Part shown: one piece after another, positions 10,859 to 35,224 of the stretch
Position numbering within the stretch: the first letter of the stretch is position 1
How the letters are laid out: every line of letters starts with the position of its first letter
DNA from: Lithobates sylvaticus
Lineage: Eukaryota > Chordata > Amphibia > Anura > Ranidae
Reading direction: 5' to 3'
NCBI GenBank assembly: GCA_028564925.1
Contig: CM053033.1
Span: 204,740,607-204,804,606, forward strand
DNA: 64,000 bases
The notes under the pieces: model-generated
Databases searched by the model: none
Seen by the model: the letters and a program-made list of their open reading frames with translations, nothing else
Told to the model about the DNA's origin: nothing
Translations under genes and position numbers: made by a program

Positions 10859-11523
10859 TAGACATGTGCAATTCGTTTAGTTCCGAATTAATTTTTTAAG
10901 GAATTTTTACAAATTCGTTAATTCCGAAATTTACGAATTTTTACACTTCCTGAATTTCCGAAAATTCTAAATTTCTGAAATTCGGAATTTCTGAAATTCG
11001 GAATTTCGAAAATTCGGAATTTCTGAAATTCGGAATTTCGGAAATTCGAAGTTTCGGAAATTTGAAATTGGAAAAAATTTTGAAAGTTCGGAAATTCTAA
11101 ATTTTGGAAAATCTAAAATTCGAAATTAGGAAATTTGGAATTTCGGAAATTTGAAAATCCGAAAAAAAGAATGAAAGTCTGAAAATTAAAAAGAATGAAG
11201 ATTCGAAAACCCAAAAATCTGAAATAACTAACTAATAATAACTATTAAATTATTAATTTGTTCCGTTCCATTTGTTTATATGTGACATTCGTTATTTCAG
11301 ATAATTCGTAATTTCAGATAAATTTGTATTTGTTACGTTCACAAACAGACAAATTTAAAGGAAATTCCAACACCTATAATTGAATAGTTAGTTATTATTT
11401 TGAATTTTACTGATTTTCTTTCTTTTTTTTTCAGATTTTCGAATTTCAGAATTTTCGAATTCCAAAAAAATTTGTTATTCTGAAGTTCGAAAATTCAGAA
11501 ATTCAAGTCAGTGCACATGTCTA
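10859..11523. mobile_element. AT-rich inverted-repeat element with 'acatgtgca' ends
   Basis: The left end tagacatgtgcaattcg and the right end gtgcacatgtcta form an imperfect inverted repeat. The interior is a run of short, diverged 'gaaattcggaatttc' units, so much of it is self-complementary. A related end (gtgctcatgtcta) appears at about 26147-26160. Confidence 0.55.
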
Positions 11524-11971
11524 TAAAGTATACAGCCTCTGCTAATTGGAATTTCCTTTCAAATTTGGCTGTTAGTGAACGTAACGAGTACGATTTTATC
11601 CGAAGTTACGAATTATCTCAAATAACGAATGCCGCATCTAAAAGAATGGAATGTAACGATCTAATAATAATAAATAACAATAATAATAAAACCTTTTTAT
11701 TATTATTATTTATTATTAATTTGTTCCATTCCATTTGTTTAGATGCGGCATTCGTTATTTCGGATAATTCGTAATTTCAGATAAATTCGTATTTGTTACG
11801 TTCACAAACAGCCAAATTTAAAGGAAATTCCAACACCTATAATTGAATAGTTAGTTATTATTTCGAATTTTACTGATTTTCTTTCAGATTTTTGAATTTC
11901 CGAAAAAATTCTGAAATTCTGAAATTCAAGTCAGTGCACATGTCTATAGAAGTATACAGCCTCTGCTAATT
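11250..11971. repeat. Tandem duplication of the 3' part of the AT-rich element
   Basis: The segment 11250-11547 recurs at about 11711-11971 with high similarity. It includes ccaacacctataattgaata and, past the element end, the flanking text tatacagcctctgctaatt. Since flanking sequence is duplicated too, this was a genomic duplication and not a second transposition. Confidence 0.8.
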
Positions 11972-12019
11972 GTTCATCATGGCAGTGAACTCAGTCCTTA
12001 GATACAATTTGGTTCCAGT

Positions 12020-12398
12020 ACCTGGCAACTAGATGCTCCTCCCACGCACACAACCCCTCCCCCAGACACCGCCTCTTATAAACAACCAAGGCGGCCATCT
12101 TTGTTGAGGAAATCGTCCGCACCCCCAACCTATGAGCTGATTACTGGCGGCAACCTAAGTGTCTGAAAAGCGAGCGAAGGTCTATTCTGTGCGGGCTCAT
12201 AAATCCTTCGTTACACTGCTTTTACACTCTGTAGGCGCACCTGGCGGCGTACGTGCGAAGAACTGAGGCGGGTTTAGCTGCCCTTTCTTAAAATGGCCGC
12301 GCCGAGCCGGGCGGACGTGACGCAAGGACGTAGAGCGACTACGGGATGACGCACGGTTGCGGCATGCCTTGTCCTGCAGTTGCCGATTCATTGTAGAG
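12020..12398 (+). promoter_or_regulatory. PSMD8: CpG-rich promoter and 5' leader of PSMD8
   Basis: The region directly before the PSMD8 start codon is CpG-rich and has no clear TATA box at the expected place, as is usual for housekeeping genes. It contains two YY1-like cores (aggcggccatcttt near 12089 and aaaatggccgcg near 12291) and two TGACGCA half-sites (near 12318 and 12346) of the ATF/CREB type. The exact transcription start cannot be seen. An in-frame ATG at 12357 would add 14 residues to the protein. Confidence 0.75.
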
Positions 12399-24157
<11,759 letters not shown>

Positions 24158-24196
24158 TAGAGCAAGTACCTGAATTTTGGACTGGAATCTGCCTCT

Positions 24197-24370
24197 TAGG
24201 CCGACCATACACCGTTCGAATGCTGATTCGAACAATTAATGGGCAGGCTGAATGTACCAAGTTGATCGATCGGTAAACTTGGGTACAACCAGCCTGCCGG
24301 ATTTGCTTCTGATTATCGCAAGCGGCTGCTAGCGACAATCACTGTCTCCTGCTGGCAGAGACGGCTCCTT
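24197..24370. mobile_element. Truncated 'ggccatac' family element
   Basis: It opens ttaggccgaccatacaccgt, and its gggcaggctgaatgtaccaa block is nearly identical to that at 15934-15960. The right end is missing. Confidence 0.6.
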
Positions 24371-24550
24371 CTTCTTCTTTTTACTTTCAAAGGTAGAGGA
24401 GAGATTGTAATTTGCAATTGTTTTCCCTTTATTTTTTTTCCCTAACTATATGTAAAGTAAAACCAAGCTATTGAAATCTCTTGTAATTCTACCTAGTCAC
24501 CTACCAGTGATGGATTTTGACTGTGTGGCAGTAATCCATTGAGGGTCTGT

Positions 24551-24892
24551 TGGGCCCCTTTCACACAGGGCTGTCCGTATTTAGCATCCGCTTGCTCAGC
24601 AGGGATCGCTCCGTTTGATCCCGGCTGTGCCGGCGGATGACGGATCTGTCAGAGTCCGCACTCCCCTATGGGGGGATTGGATGATTGCGGCCCGCCTGTC
24701 TGTTTTGCATCTGATCCGCCAGACAGATGGAAAATAAGGTTTCCATCCGTCTGGATTTTGCGGATCGGATGTCAGCGGACACGTCACCGCTGACATCCGA
24801 CTCTCCATAGAGCTGTATGGAGCGACCATTCAGATCTGCCTAAAAAACTGACAGGCGGATCTGAACAGTCCACACGTGTGAAAGGGGCCTTA
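24551..24892. mobile_element. 'ggcccctttcacac' family element
   Basis: The left end tgggcccctttcacacagg and the right end cgtgtgaaaggggcctta are inverted. The interior contains the gtcagcggacacgtcaccgc / tgacatccgactctccatag text shared with 15003-15398. Confidence 0.85.
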
Positions 24893-25239
24893 CTGTAAAA
24901 ACGTTAATTGGACAAAAACAAAAAATATATATATACCCCACAACCTGTGACAGGGGAGCATATATATATAAGTTACTATTACTCCAAAGGTACAGGAGTA
25001 TATAATAACTCAATGGGTTACTTTTGCCAAGAGATGCTCACCCACGTATCTATAGAAGGACACATTTATACCTATGTACGTGTATATATAGTTTTTTTTA
25101 AGGGCGCAGGGGAGAAGGTCCACTGTGTGGGGTACACCCTTTCTCTTTGATGGAGTATGTAGAACCTCCAAAGCATAGTAATGCATTATAAAAAAAATTC
25201 TTTAAGTTACTATTACTTCAAATATATTCTTGATATATA

Positions 25240-25310
<71 letters not shown>

Positions 25311-25900
25311 ATATATGATCAGTATAGTAGCCCGTAACTTAAGAAGAGTACAAATTTTAGCATATGTGTATACATAACAGGATACACATAACACATATAT
25401 ATTTTATTGAAAGGGAAAAAATATCAAGTAGTTTTTAAAACTGTTTTCTGTGCTTTTTATATTTGTAAGTGTAATATATTAAACTCAAATAGTAATGAAT
25501 TTTATATACCTTTTAAAAAAACAAGAGAAGTAATATGTTCCCCCCCCCCCCCCCCCCCCACGGTCACATGTGAGGACCCAGTGTAGAAATCCATACGTCT
25601 CATAAAGGAACTGATACTGAAATAAGAGGTGTGATTTCGATAAAACTTGATGTAAAGAATGTGCAAGTGATGATGTCTGCAATGTGTGATTTTACACCTA
25701 TTTGTGTTTCCTGGCAAACCTTCAAATAAAATAAATTTCTCTGTCTTTTACTTTTAAATAAAAAATCCAAAAACGTGGAATAAAGGACAATAATGACACT
25801 AGTGCAAATTAGATTCAGCCAAGCCTGTGCCAAAGAGGAGAGTTGGCTCTTTAGGCATGCGGCTAGATATGTGCAAGTGTGCGTTAGAGTCACCACAGGT
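24893..25900. other. AT-rich sequence with microsatellites
   Basis: Contains a long (TA)n tract at about 25236-25317 and a C homopolymer at 25541-25559. No exon of PSMD8 or another gene was recognised. Confidence 0.5.
25236..25317. repeat. (TA)n microsatellite
   Basis: An almost pure ta dinucleotide run of about 80 bp. Confidence 0.95.
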
Positions 25901-26906
25901 TGCAAATTAGTTTTTTTAACTAAAAGGTGAAAGTAAAATACGATAAAAATATATAGTTAAATGTAAAAATTGGTAATTTTTTCACAATAATTCGTGTGCA
26001 ATCAAATGAACCTACGAATGTACAAATAAATACGAAATAAAATCGTTACGAATCCGAACACAATGTACGAATCAACGGAAACGAAAAAAAAAGAAACTAA
26101 AAAAAACTAATTTTTTTCGGAAACGAAAATAAACAAATTTTTTTGTTGTGCTCATGTCTACTTAACATTACCCTTTTTAAAAAAAAAAAAAAAAAAAGTC
26201 AAAATGCCCTTTTTCTGTGCGCCTCTCTGATTCTGGCTTTACTTTAATAAAGGTTCTACTTGGCCAGCGGCTGAGCTTAAACCCCATCATCCATTCCCGA
26301 GATGTTGTACAGTATGCAAGAAGGCTTTCTTTTGGAAGTGGGTCTAAAGCTTGCCATATGCTGGCTCGGCTGAAATTCTAACAGTGTTAAACACTAACCC
26401 AAATCAGATGTAGGTATGGTTTAGGTATTTGACAGTTAGCGCTGAAATTGTTTAGATATTGGCTGCAGGCAAAGAGGCTATGCATGCAGAGACTGCGGAC
26501 ATGGTACAGGAGATGGTCAGAGACAGAGACTGCGGACACCTCACTATGTGCCCAGCAAAGAATTTTTCTCTTTCAGCAAATTGCCAAAAAGGCTGTTTCG
26601 GGCAGCTGAAATTTCGGTTGCATTTTAGTAATAAGGTTTGGCAGGTTGGTATAATTTGTTGATTGGCTGTGCAAATTGGAGGCAGGAAAATATGTCGGCC
26701 TTGTCCTTAACAGGCAGAGAAATTTCAATGGCCATTCTTTAAGCGCAGGTTAGAAAATATTGGATTGGTTAGGCTTGATAGTCATAGACCCTGAGTTATA
26801 AACTGGTACCTTCAGGTGATTGAATACTGGCAAAGCTTTTGAGGACACATACCCTGGACATTGCCCCTAAAACCCTACCCCCACTCTGAGTACTCAGTTT
26901 TATTTG
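25901..26906. other. Unclassified sequence with an AT-rich element end
   Basis: The part 25905-26162 is rich in 'acgaat' words and ends ctcatgtcta, like the right end of the element at 10859-11523. The rest shows a short duplication (agagactgcggaca at about 26490 and 26526). No gene is seen. Confidence 0.4.
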
Positions 26907-27110
26907 CTAGTGCCTTAACCTCTTCTTGCTGCCGCCGCCGCCTCCTGGCCCTTTTAAGTACTTCAAGATGCTGGGAGGCAGATGTAGGCATTTGGGTCAT
27001 GTGACCACTATGATATTGGCTGTCAAACTAATTTTATTTGGGTACAGTGTTGCACGACCGCGCAATTGTCAGTGACGCAGAGCCGTATCACAAAAAATGA
27101 AGTGGTTAAT
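26907..27110. mobile_element. Short TTAA-ended element
   Basis: It starts ttaacctcttcttgctgcc and ends caaaaaatgaagtggttaa. Its cgaccgcgcaattgtcagt text is shared in form with 43893-43910 and 58894-58920 and is typical of the ranid TTAA family. Confidence 0.7.
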
Positions 27111-28199
27111 CAGCTTGGCAAGGCAAGCTCTCAACTGGTCTCATAAACTATGTTTTGTATTTGTTTTTGATTTGGACTTCACCCTAGATACGGATTTGTC
27201 ACCTACACGTTGCGGATTGTCACTATCCAGAGTGCAGGCAGCAGAGAGATTGTTATATCTCTGCGACCCGCGGCTGCACAGTGAGGGCGGACTAATGCAG
27301 GGGGCGGTGATAGATGTCAGGCCCGCCGTTGTTTGTAGGTTAGGTGACCCTTTAGTTTGTAACAAGTGATGTTCACCCACTGGAGTTTTCCAAGTTTTTT
27401 CCTAGAACTCCGTCTGTCTGGTTACAACATTTCTTTAAGTATTGTATTTCCTACTCATTTTAAGAGTGGTGGGTGTAACAAGATCTGCTTTCTTTTCATA
27501 TCTACTATCGAGTATACAGACGTCACTTCCATTTTCTTACAGGAATCTGTCACTGGCGCTTCAGCTCCTGCCTGGGAGGATGAGTGGGTCAGTCAGGAGA
27601 TTTGCATCCACGAAACGGCGACCCGTCGAGCTACAATCGATTAAGCTACAGTTTCTGATTGGAGTTAGTGGACTTATTACGTCCTGATGATTTTATCAAG
27701 TTTTTATTCAGGTTATTCAATTTTAAACCACTTTAACTGATTGTAAACCTGATCACTTATTCTATACCTTATAATGTGATACATGAATAAAATAAGGGTG
27801 TAGACGTTTTGTAAAACGATTTTTATGAACTCATATTTTAGAGATACCGGGCATGCCATCCGTGGGACTTGGGTCCCTAAACCTCACATCATTGTCTTAT
27901 TAATTATTTCCATTCTTTTGACTATGTATCCATCTTGATATCATGTGTTCATCTCTGTATTCCTGGGATACCCCGGAAGGCATGTATTATCATCTATTTA
28001 GGATCTACATAGGTGGAACTTTGGCCCTCAATTCTTGTCATTTTTACGACTTTATAGCATCGTACCCCCGATATACAGGGTTACCTCTGAGATTTACCGG
28101 TTACTTGCTACTAAATTGCCATTGACCCTGGCTATAATTCGTATCCATCAATTAGAAACTAAAATATCTCTACTCCTCCTACTTCCCTGCCGTCATTCT
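27111..28199. other. Unclassified sequence before an L1 fragment
   Basis: Around 27466-27520, gtgggtgtaacaagat recurs at about 30254 beyond the L1 fragment, which suggests two copies of one repeat. No gene was recognised. Confidence 0.35.
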
Positions 28200-30235
28200 C
28201 AAATATCTGTTTCATTTAAGAAGTCCCAAAAAGGTGTCTCCGGGGGCATTATAGTTTTCTGTGGCAATCTAATTCTATTCCCCACCTAGGCATTAAATTG
28301 ACCCCTTCTTTGGAAATACTCTACCGCTCCTAATTATTCACGTCTTTTTACTCAGTTGCTGAAGGAGTTGGAACAGTGGTCTTCTGGTGGTCTTTTCTGG
28401 ATGGGTAGAGTAGCCTCGATCAAGATGGTAGTGCTCCCCAGGATCCTTTTATTATTTTTGTGTTCTACTTATTGCAGCTCCATCCCAGGAGTTACTGAAA
28501 TTCCAAGCCCAGTTATTGAAGTTTATTTGTGGTCCTAGAGGTCGGAGATTTGCCTGGCACACACTGTATACTTTGCGCGAACTTGGTGAGCTGGGGGGTC
28601 CCAGACCTTAAACAAAACTCTAGAGCAGCACAGGTGGCCCAGTTGATTCAGATATATTCCTCTCCATGCAGACCAGAGTGGGTGGCCCTGGATGAGTAGG
28701 CTTGCTGGCCTCTTCCCAATTACCTTTTGATGTGAATCCCATTTTGGCAGCGTCCGTCGATCCTGTGTGCTTCTCTCTCTCATTCTATGCAAGTCTGGGA
28801 TTCATCCTGTGGGGCTGTGCCTCTTCGGTCCCCACACACTCCGGTGGCCACTCTGTTCAACAACCCAGCATTTCTGTCTGGTCTATGCCGACAGGAATTT
28901 CAGTGGTGGATTCATAAGGGCCTGTATAGAATATGTGATTTCTTAGACCATAAAGAAATTTGTCCAGTGTCCTACTTTGTGCAGCGGTTGAAGGTGCCTC
29001 CTATCTGAGCATTTCCGTCCCGAGCAGATCCTGTACTTTCTGCGTTCATTGCAGATATCTACATCTGATATTACTACGTGCTCTGCTTTTGAGTCCAGAT
29101 GTTTCCATGGGGGCATCTTAATGCTGTACAAATTGTTTACTCATCTGCGAAATTGCCATACATGTTGGCGTGGGAGCGGGACTTAGGGGAGGAGATTGAT
29201 TTAAGTGATTGGTGGAAGTGGTCTCCTCGTACATATAATGGTATCATGAATACAGCCCTGGTGGAGGGAGGATATAAGGTGCTTTCTAGATGGTACCTGG
29301 TGCTTGACTGCCTCTCTAAAATGTACCAGGGAGTTTCCTTTCTGTTTTTGGGCATGTGGTCAACCTGGTACGATGTTTTGCGTATGGTGGACCTGTGCCA
29401 AAGTTTGTTGGTTTTGGATTAGAGTTAATTTTCTGATCTATTCTGTGACCATGGTGAATATAGTTAAAAATCCTAAGGTGGCTCTTCTTAATGAACCTAT
29501 TGGTGACACTCCCAAGCACGTTCAGACTTTAATCTATTTTATGTTTCTCGTGGTGAAAATCGCTATAGCGACCGATTGGAAGAAACCGGTGGTAGATTTA
29601 GCTGTTATGAAAAATAAACTGACATGGATCATGCTCAATGAAAATCTGGTCAGTATTTTGAAGGATAAAACTGCTAAGTTTGACTGTGTTTTGGGATCCT
29701 TGGGTTAAGTATCTCCAACTCCCAGCTGAGTGTGGGGTGTGGGTGGTGGAGGCGGGCGTTCGGACAGTCCTTTTCCTTCTGCTGTGTCTCATCCTTCTTC
29801 TCCTCTCTTCCTTCCCTTCATTCTTTTCTTTGTCTTTCTTCCTTTTTATTTACTCTTCTACCCCTTTTCTTTCTTGGATACGCATTTTCTCTGTTATCTA
29901 GTTGAGTTGCTATCACTTGTGGTTGTGTATTACATTTACCCACGGCCCATTCTGGCGTGCTGTTTGGTGATAGCAAAATCTGGTTCTAATGTTTTCCTTG
30001 GGGGGAGGCTTTCCGAATGGGATGGCTGTTTGCTTCGTATGACCCTTTTCTTTATGTTGAATTCCTACTTTACCAGGCATCCTTTTTTGGGTTGGGAGTA
30101 GCTGGTGGCATAATATTTGATTCCCACTTTATACTTGTTCTTACTGTTTTAATATGCACCACCTGCGTTGTGGATTCCCCCTTATTTTTTTAAATTTTTT
30201 TTTTCAATAAACATATTGAAACAGAAAAATAAGTG
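28200..30235 (+). mobile_element. L1-type LINE, 3' part of ORF2 and 3' UTR
   Basis: The + strand shows the region downstream of the reverse transcriptase in L1/Tx1-type ORF2: a SNSIPHLGIKLTPSLE-like block, then LLKELEQWSSGGLFWMGRVA, SIKMVVLPRILLLF, and near the end LTWIMLNENLVSILKDKTAK followed by a WDPWVKYLQLP block. Stops and frameshifts are scattered through it. After the last block comes a non-coding tail with AATAAA near 30206 and an A-rich end. The 5' part of the element (endonuclease, reverse-transcriptase core) is absent, the usual result of 5' truncation. Confidence 0.85.
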
Positions 30236-30789
30236 TAAAATGCAAAACTCCGGTGGGTGTAACAAGATGTCCGTTTTCCCCTTCTCAGTGTATCCTTACT
30301 GTGGAGGAGTATGGGGTGTAGCAAGATGGTGGCAATGGCACGTCACTTCCATTACACATTCTGATGGGTCGTCTAATCTGACGAAACACCGGGCTTCCTC
30401 ACAGGCGGCTAAACGGGCTGGCTGGCGGGCATCAGTTTGCCGCCCCCCTGAAAGGGCCGCTCTGTACCAATGGTCCCACCGGGTCCCATCATAGGGCCGG
30501 CCCTGCTTGTAAGCTACCTAAACATATTCCCATTATTCCCATTCCAGCCTTAGTAAGCTGATACACATTTTAGTGGCAGAGCTGTGCATTGCAGTAGAGT
30601 CTAATCAGCTCACAGTGTATTACTCATGAGTCCCATTCTATGGTTGATGTCCCAGATTTAAATTCCCATCCTCTTTAGCATTCTGCCTAGAGATCTATAG
30701 GCTCTCCATGCTGATTGGAGGGTTTAGTGTATCACAATATCCAGCATATCAGTAGTAAGTGAAAGTAAACTATCCATTGAAAGGACAAT
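30236..30789. other. Unclassified sequence with a worn hAT-like end
   Basis: The segment near 30480-30505 (tcatagggccggccctg) looks like one end of a hAT-type element. No partner end was identified. Confidence 0.35.
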
Positions 30790-32154
30790 GGGGTCAATTC
30801 ACTAATGTTTACCACATGCGATAACAGGGTCACGTGACTTATTTGCATAAATCATTGCATTCAGTTAATAAAGTGCCTTCCACAAAAAAAAAATAACGAT
30901 TATGCGCATTTACTGCAAAATGGAAAAACGTGGCGGTAAATATTGTCCAATAAGCTCTTAAGTCCAAATCACAAAAGGAACAGAGAGTAAAAAAACATGC
31001 AGTATTATCACCAGGGTTTTGCTGGCGGTATCGTATGCAGTATTTGGAACAGCGTGGCCCCCCCCCCCCAATAGCTGGTTGCTAGGGAGCGGGCTAGGAA
31101 ACTGCTAACAGCTGAATGTAAAAAATACATTTTGGCAATTAAAAATTATGGGAAAAAACCCAGAATGCCCCCCCACAATGCATACCAGGCCCTTTGGGTC
31201 TTGTATGGATTTTAGGGGGACCCCCCTCAACATTTTTTAAAATAACATTGTGGGGTCCCCCCCAAAATCCATACCAGACCCTTATCTGAGCATGCAGCCC
31301 GGAAGGTCAGGAAGGGGGGGGGGACAGGCGAGCACCCCCCCCCCCTCTTGAACTATACTAGGCCACATGCCCTCAACACTGGGGGGTTTGTTGGAATCTG
31401 GAAGTCACCAGGCGGCCCGACCCTTAGCTATTTAAGAACTGTCGGGCGACGGAGCAGGCAGACAGACTGTAGGAGCGTTCGTCGTGAGATGAGGTTTTTA
31501 AAAAGAAAAATGTCAGGTCTGGCAGTGGCGGGCATCGTGATTGACAATGGATCCACTTGGGGGGGGGGGGGGACATTTTTTTTTTTTAATAACGGAATTG
31601 TCAAAATATTATACTGTACTGTCTTTATTCACTTTTACACTTTTTTTTTTTTTTTTGGTGAATGGGTAGGGGTACAATGTATACTCATCCACATAAGGGT
31701 GGGGCCAGGATTTGGTGGCTCCAGATTCCAATAAGCCCCCCACCCACAGACACCCACAACCACAGCCCAGGGTTGTGGGGAAAAGGCCCTTGTCCCCACG
31801 CCATTTTTTGCCGTGGGATTCCCCTTAAAACCCATACCAGACTCTAAGGGCCTTGTATGCATTGGAGGGAGCCAATGCTGTTTTTTTACATTCAGCTGTC
31901 AGCGGGACAGCTGATGACACATCGGTTATTAAGGGTGCGGCGGCCGGCTTCTCGGCCCACTCCTTAGCAACCAGTTTAATATGTGATATATTACTGCATG
32001 AAAAAATGCCATAATTACCACTCAATTGAACAAACGCTGCATTCGTTATTTAATGCAGAATTATTAGTGAATTGCACTTTCAAAACTGATTTACCGCAAG
32101 CGCTATTGAACTGCATTTTATTGACCAATATTTAACTCTTAGTAAATTGACCCC
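30790..32154. mobile_element. Inverted-repeat element with 'ggggtcaattcactaa' ends
   Basis: The left end ggggtcaattcactaatg and the right end ttagtaaattgacccc are inverted, enclosing about 1.36 kb. The interior has no transposase and holds many C and G homopolymers. Another element follows directly at 32156. Confidence 0.7.
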
Positions 32155-32155
32155 T

Positions 32156-32530
32156 TTAAAGCGGGGTTCCCACTTAAAAAATTTTTTTTTAAGTCAGCAG
32201 CTACAAATACTGCAGCTGCTGACTTTTAATAATCGGACACTTACCTGTCCCACGGTCCAGCGATGCGGGGGATCGAAGCCCCGTTCGTCTCCCCCCTCCT
32301 CTCGGCGGCGCTGCCATTTTAACTGTGGGCGCCCAGCTGTGGCTTCACTGGCCGCGCAATCATCTGGGACCTGTCACGTGTCCTAGATGATTGACAAGAG
32401 GGAGGGGGGAGAGGCGATCTCCCTTCTTGTGCTGAGGGAAGGGACGTCAGCGCAAGACGTCCCTTCCGAAGGAGGCAGACTACGAGGGACCCCCTAGCAA
32501 CAGGCATTTAGAGGTGAATAAAAAGAAAAA
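32156..32530. mobile_element. 'cagcagctgcag' element, copy E (reverse)
   Basis: It opens ttaaagcggggttcccact, then agcagctacaaatactgcag and acttacctgtcccacgg. The right end is not clear. A gagggaccccctagcaacag block near 32483 is shared with copy F. Confidence 0.75.
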
Positions 32531-32653
32531 AAAAATTGCGGATGAGAATAGGTATTAAGCAGTTTATATTTACTAAAATAATTGCATTTCCATGTTCTGT
32601 GTACTGTGTGAGACCAGATTTTGTGAATGCAGGGTCCTGGGTTTAGTAACGCC

Positions 32654-33148
32654 TTAAAGTGGAGCTCCGTCCTGGGGAAATTTTTTTTTTTTTTTTTTTT
32701 TAAAGTCAGCAGCTACAAATATTGCAGCTGCTGACTTTTAAAAATCGGACACTTACCTGTCCCGGGGTCCAGCGATGCGGGGGAACGAGGACCCCCCCTC
32801 GTTCCCCGAGCCGCTCACGGCGCCGACATTCCTAATGTGGGAACCCGGCTGTGGCTTCACAGCCGGGCACCCACTGCGCATGCGCGAGCGGCGCCGTGCG
32901 CCGTGATTTGACGCTCAGTCATCTGGGACACGTGACAGGGCCCAGATGACTGTGCGGCGCCGAGGGGGAAGTGACGTTTTGCCCGGGCAATGAAGGTGGC
33001 AGACTTCGAGGGACCCCCTAGCAACAGGCATTTAGAGGTTAGTAAAAAAATTTTTTTTTTCCAATTATTTTTTTTTTTTTTTTTTTTTATGATTTTTAAG
33101 CCCCTTTTGTTTTTTTGACCGCCGGCCGCCGGCCGCCGCACACTTTAA
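32654..33148. mobile_element. 'cagcagctgcag' element, copy F (reverse)
   Basis: Bounded by TTAA at 32654-32657 and 33145-33148. It contains agcagctacaaatattgcag, acttacctgtcccgggg, a GCGCATGCGC at 32876-32885 and gagggaccccctagcaacag. It lies 0.12 kb after copy E in the same orientation. Confidence 0.85.
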
Positions 33149-33301
33149 GTTGGAAAAAAAATCATAATCCGCATGATCAAGAAACTAATTATGGTTACAT
33201 TGGCTATTAAACTTACCAACTGATTACATTTGGAGGAAGTTTTGCTAGATTATATTTGCAACTACAAGTCACTGAACAATTTGTGTAGCCAAAAAAGTAA
33301 T

Positions 33302-33712
33302 TACCGTATTTATCGGCGTATAAACACGCACTTTTTCCCCCTAAAAATCGGGGGAAAGTCGTGGGTGCGTGTTATACGCCGATACCCCAAAAAAAAAAAA
33401 TTCAAAAATGGCAAAAATGGCGAGCGCCGCCAAAAAATAGCGAGCGCCGCCGAAAAAAACCGAGGCGCGGCCGAAAAAACCCGAAGCCGCGCCGCAATAG
33501 ACCGAGCAGACTGTTCGGCTCTACTCGGAGTCCCGCCTCCCTGCGCTCGTTCCGTAAACAGCAGGGAGGCGGGACCGCGATCGGAGCTGAACAGTCGGCT
33601 CGGCCTTTTCCGGGGCCGCTTCGGTCTTTTTCGGCCGCGCCTCGGACTTTTTCGGCGGCGCACGCGACAGAGTCTCGGCGGCGGGAAATTTAAACCCGGA
33701 CCGGACTTCTAA
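33302..33712. repeat. Interspersed repeat beginning 'taccgtatttatcggcgtat'
   Basis: The opening (taccgtatttatcggcgtat ... gtgcgtgttatacgccgata) is a widespread amphibian repeat start. A matching reverse fragment occurs at about 40583-40632. The following GC-rich region is open in several frames on both strands only because it lacks stop codons; its Arg- and Pro-rich products resemble no protein. Confidence 0.65.
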
Positions 33713-34018
33713 TGTCGCTGGGATGGCTGCAATGACCCTGTGCAAGGTACAACGTCCCTGGGCAAGGCTGCAACGATGCTGGGCAAGGCTGCACTGACCC
33801 TGGGCATGGCTGCAATGACGCTGGGCATGGCTGCAATGACACTGGGCATGGCTGCAATGACACTGGGCATGGCTGCAATGACGCTGGGCAAGGCTGCACT
33901 GACGCTGGCCATGGCTGCAATGACCCTGGGCATGGCTGCAATGACGCTGGGCATGGCTGCAATGACGCTGGGCATGGCTGCAATGACGCTGGGCAAGGCT
34001 GCACTGGGCAAGGCTGCA
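33713..34018. repeat. 21-bp minisatellite, about 14 units
   Basis: The unit is close to atggctgcaatgacgctggg c. Being a multiple of three and free of stops, it is open on both strands, giving MTLGMAA repeats on + and Cys/His/Gln-rich repeats on -. A simple-repeat origin explains this better than coding. Confidence 0.92.
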
Positions 34019-35224
34019 TACCTTTTTGTTGACTGGACCATCTACTGTTGGAATCACATTGGCTTTCTCTGACTTTGGGCTTTCATCTTGAACATCGGGA
34101 CTGGTGGCCCGCATATCAAACTGTCTGTTCTGTGGTGAAGGTCCAGGTACCTCCATGACATGGAAACCAGAAATTACTTTTACTTCTAGTTGCATTTCGG
34201 TATTAGAGTTAGATGGATTTTACTTTCTTTCTTCGAGTCAGTTGCGTGTCAATTTTATCCCTTAGCATGGTAACAGGAGCTATGGTTGCTTCTAGTTGAA
34301 TTTTTGTATTAGGTCTGGTGGATTTGCCTTTTGTATCTTCAATAAATTCCTGGGTAAGGCGGGTGTCGATTTTATCCTCACCACAGTAACCAGGAACTAT
34401 GTTCACTTCTAGTTGCATTTGGGTATTAGTCAGGTGCATTTGGTTCGCCTTGGTCTTGACCAAAACTAGTCTCAACTCTTACTTTGTTTGACCATTTAGA
34501 GAAATTAAAGTTTTCTTCATTTTGGACCTTTTCAATTGAAACATTTTGAGGATTTTAGGGAATAGGACATTTTGGGCAGGTCTTCAGATTTTTTGGAGGT
34601 TGTGCCTCTTCTACATCATCTGTGTGTATTAATACAGAGTAGTGTGGAGAACTTTGCGGTGAACTCCTATCAATTTATTTAGCTTTTTGGGTACCAGGAT
34701 TTTTGCTTGCACAGGCAACATTTAATGGATTAATTTTTTTTCTGCGCTGGGTGGACCCCATGGCTACATTTAAGAATTCTTCCTTTGACTATCTTGCCAG
34801 AGCTTTGAAAAGCTGTTTCTTGAATTGTTTCACACTTTGTTTCCTGTGATCTTTTCATTCACTTTGGCTGTTTTCTGACACCCTTTTAATATTTGCTTTG
34901 CTGGGGTGACTTGCCCTGTATGTTTAGCTTTCCAAAATTTTTGTCAGCTACATGGTCCTTGTTGTTTGGTCACAGAGTGAACTTTGGAATGCTGCTCAGA
35001 AGCTTTTTTTATGTAGGGTTTTCTTAAGGGCATCTGCATAGGATAACGTTGCTGTTTCTAATAAATGTTTCTGTTTTAGAATTGTACTTTTTGCTTTGCA
35101 AGGTAGCTGAGGTATGCAGAAACACTGATCTACCTTTTGCTTTTTCTTGGTTGTTTCTGGTTCTACTTTAGGGTCGTTCAGCTGTGCTAGTGCTAATATT
35201 TTGGCAGCAAGTGCAAAACCTCTG

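Noticed and set aside
26264-26345. Short coding-like text on the + strand with RDVVQYARRLSF, faintly like the PSMD8 C-terminus (QVIEYARQLEMIV)
   Set aside because: The match is limited to a few residues, the expected preceding exon is absent, and the frame runs on past where PSMD8 should stop. It does not qualify as exon 7.
33310-34195. Long Arg-, Pro-, Cys- and His-rich open frames on both strands
   Set aside because: They span a GC-rich repeat and the 21-bp minisatellite; no homology, no splice or start context.
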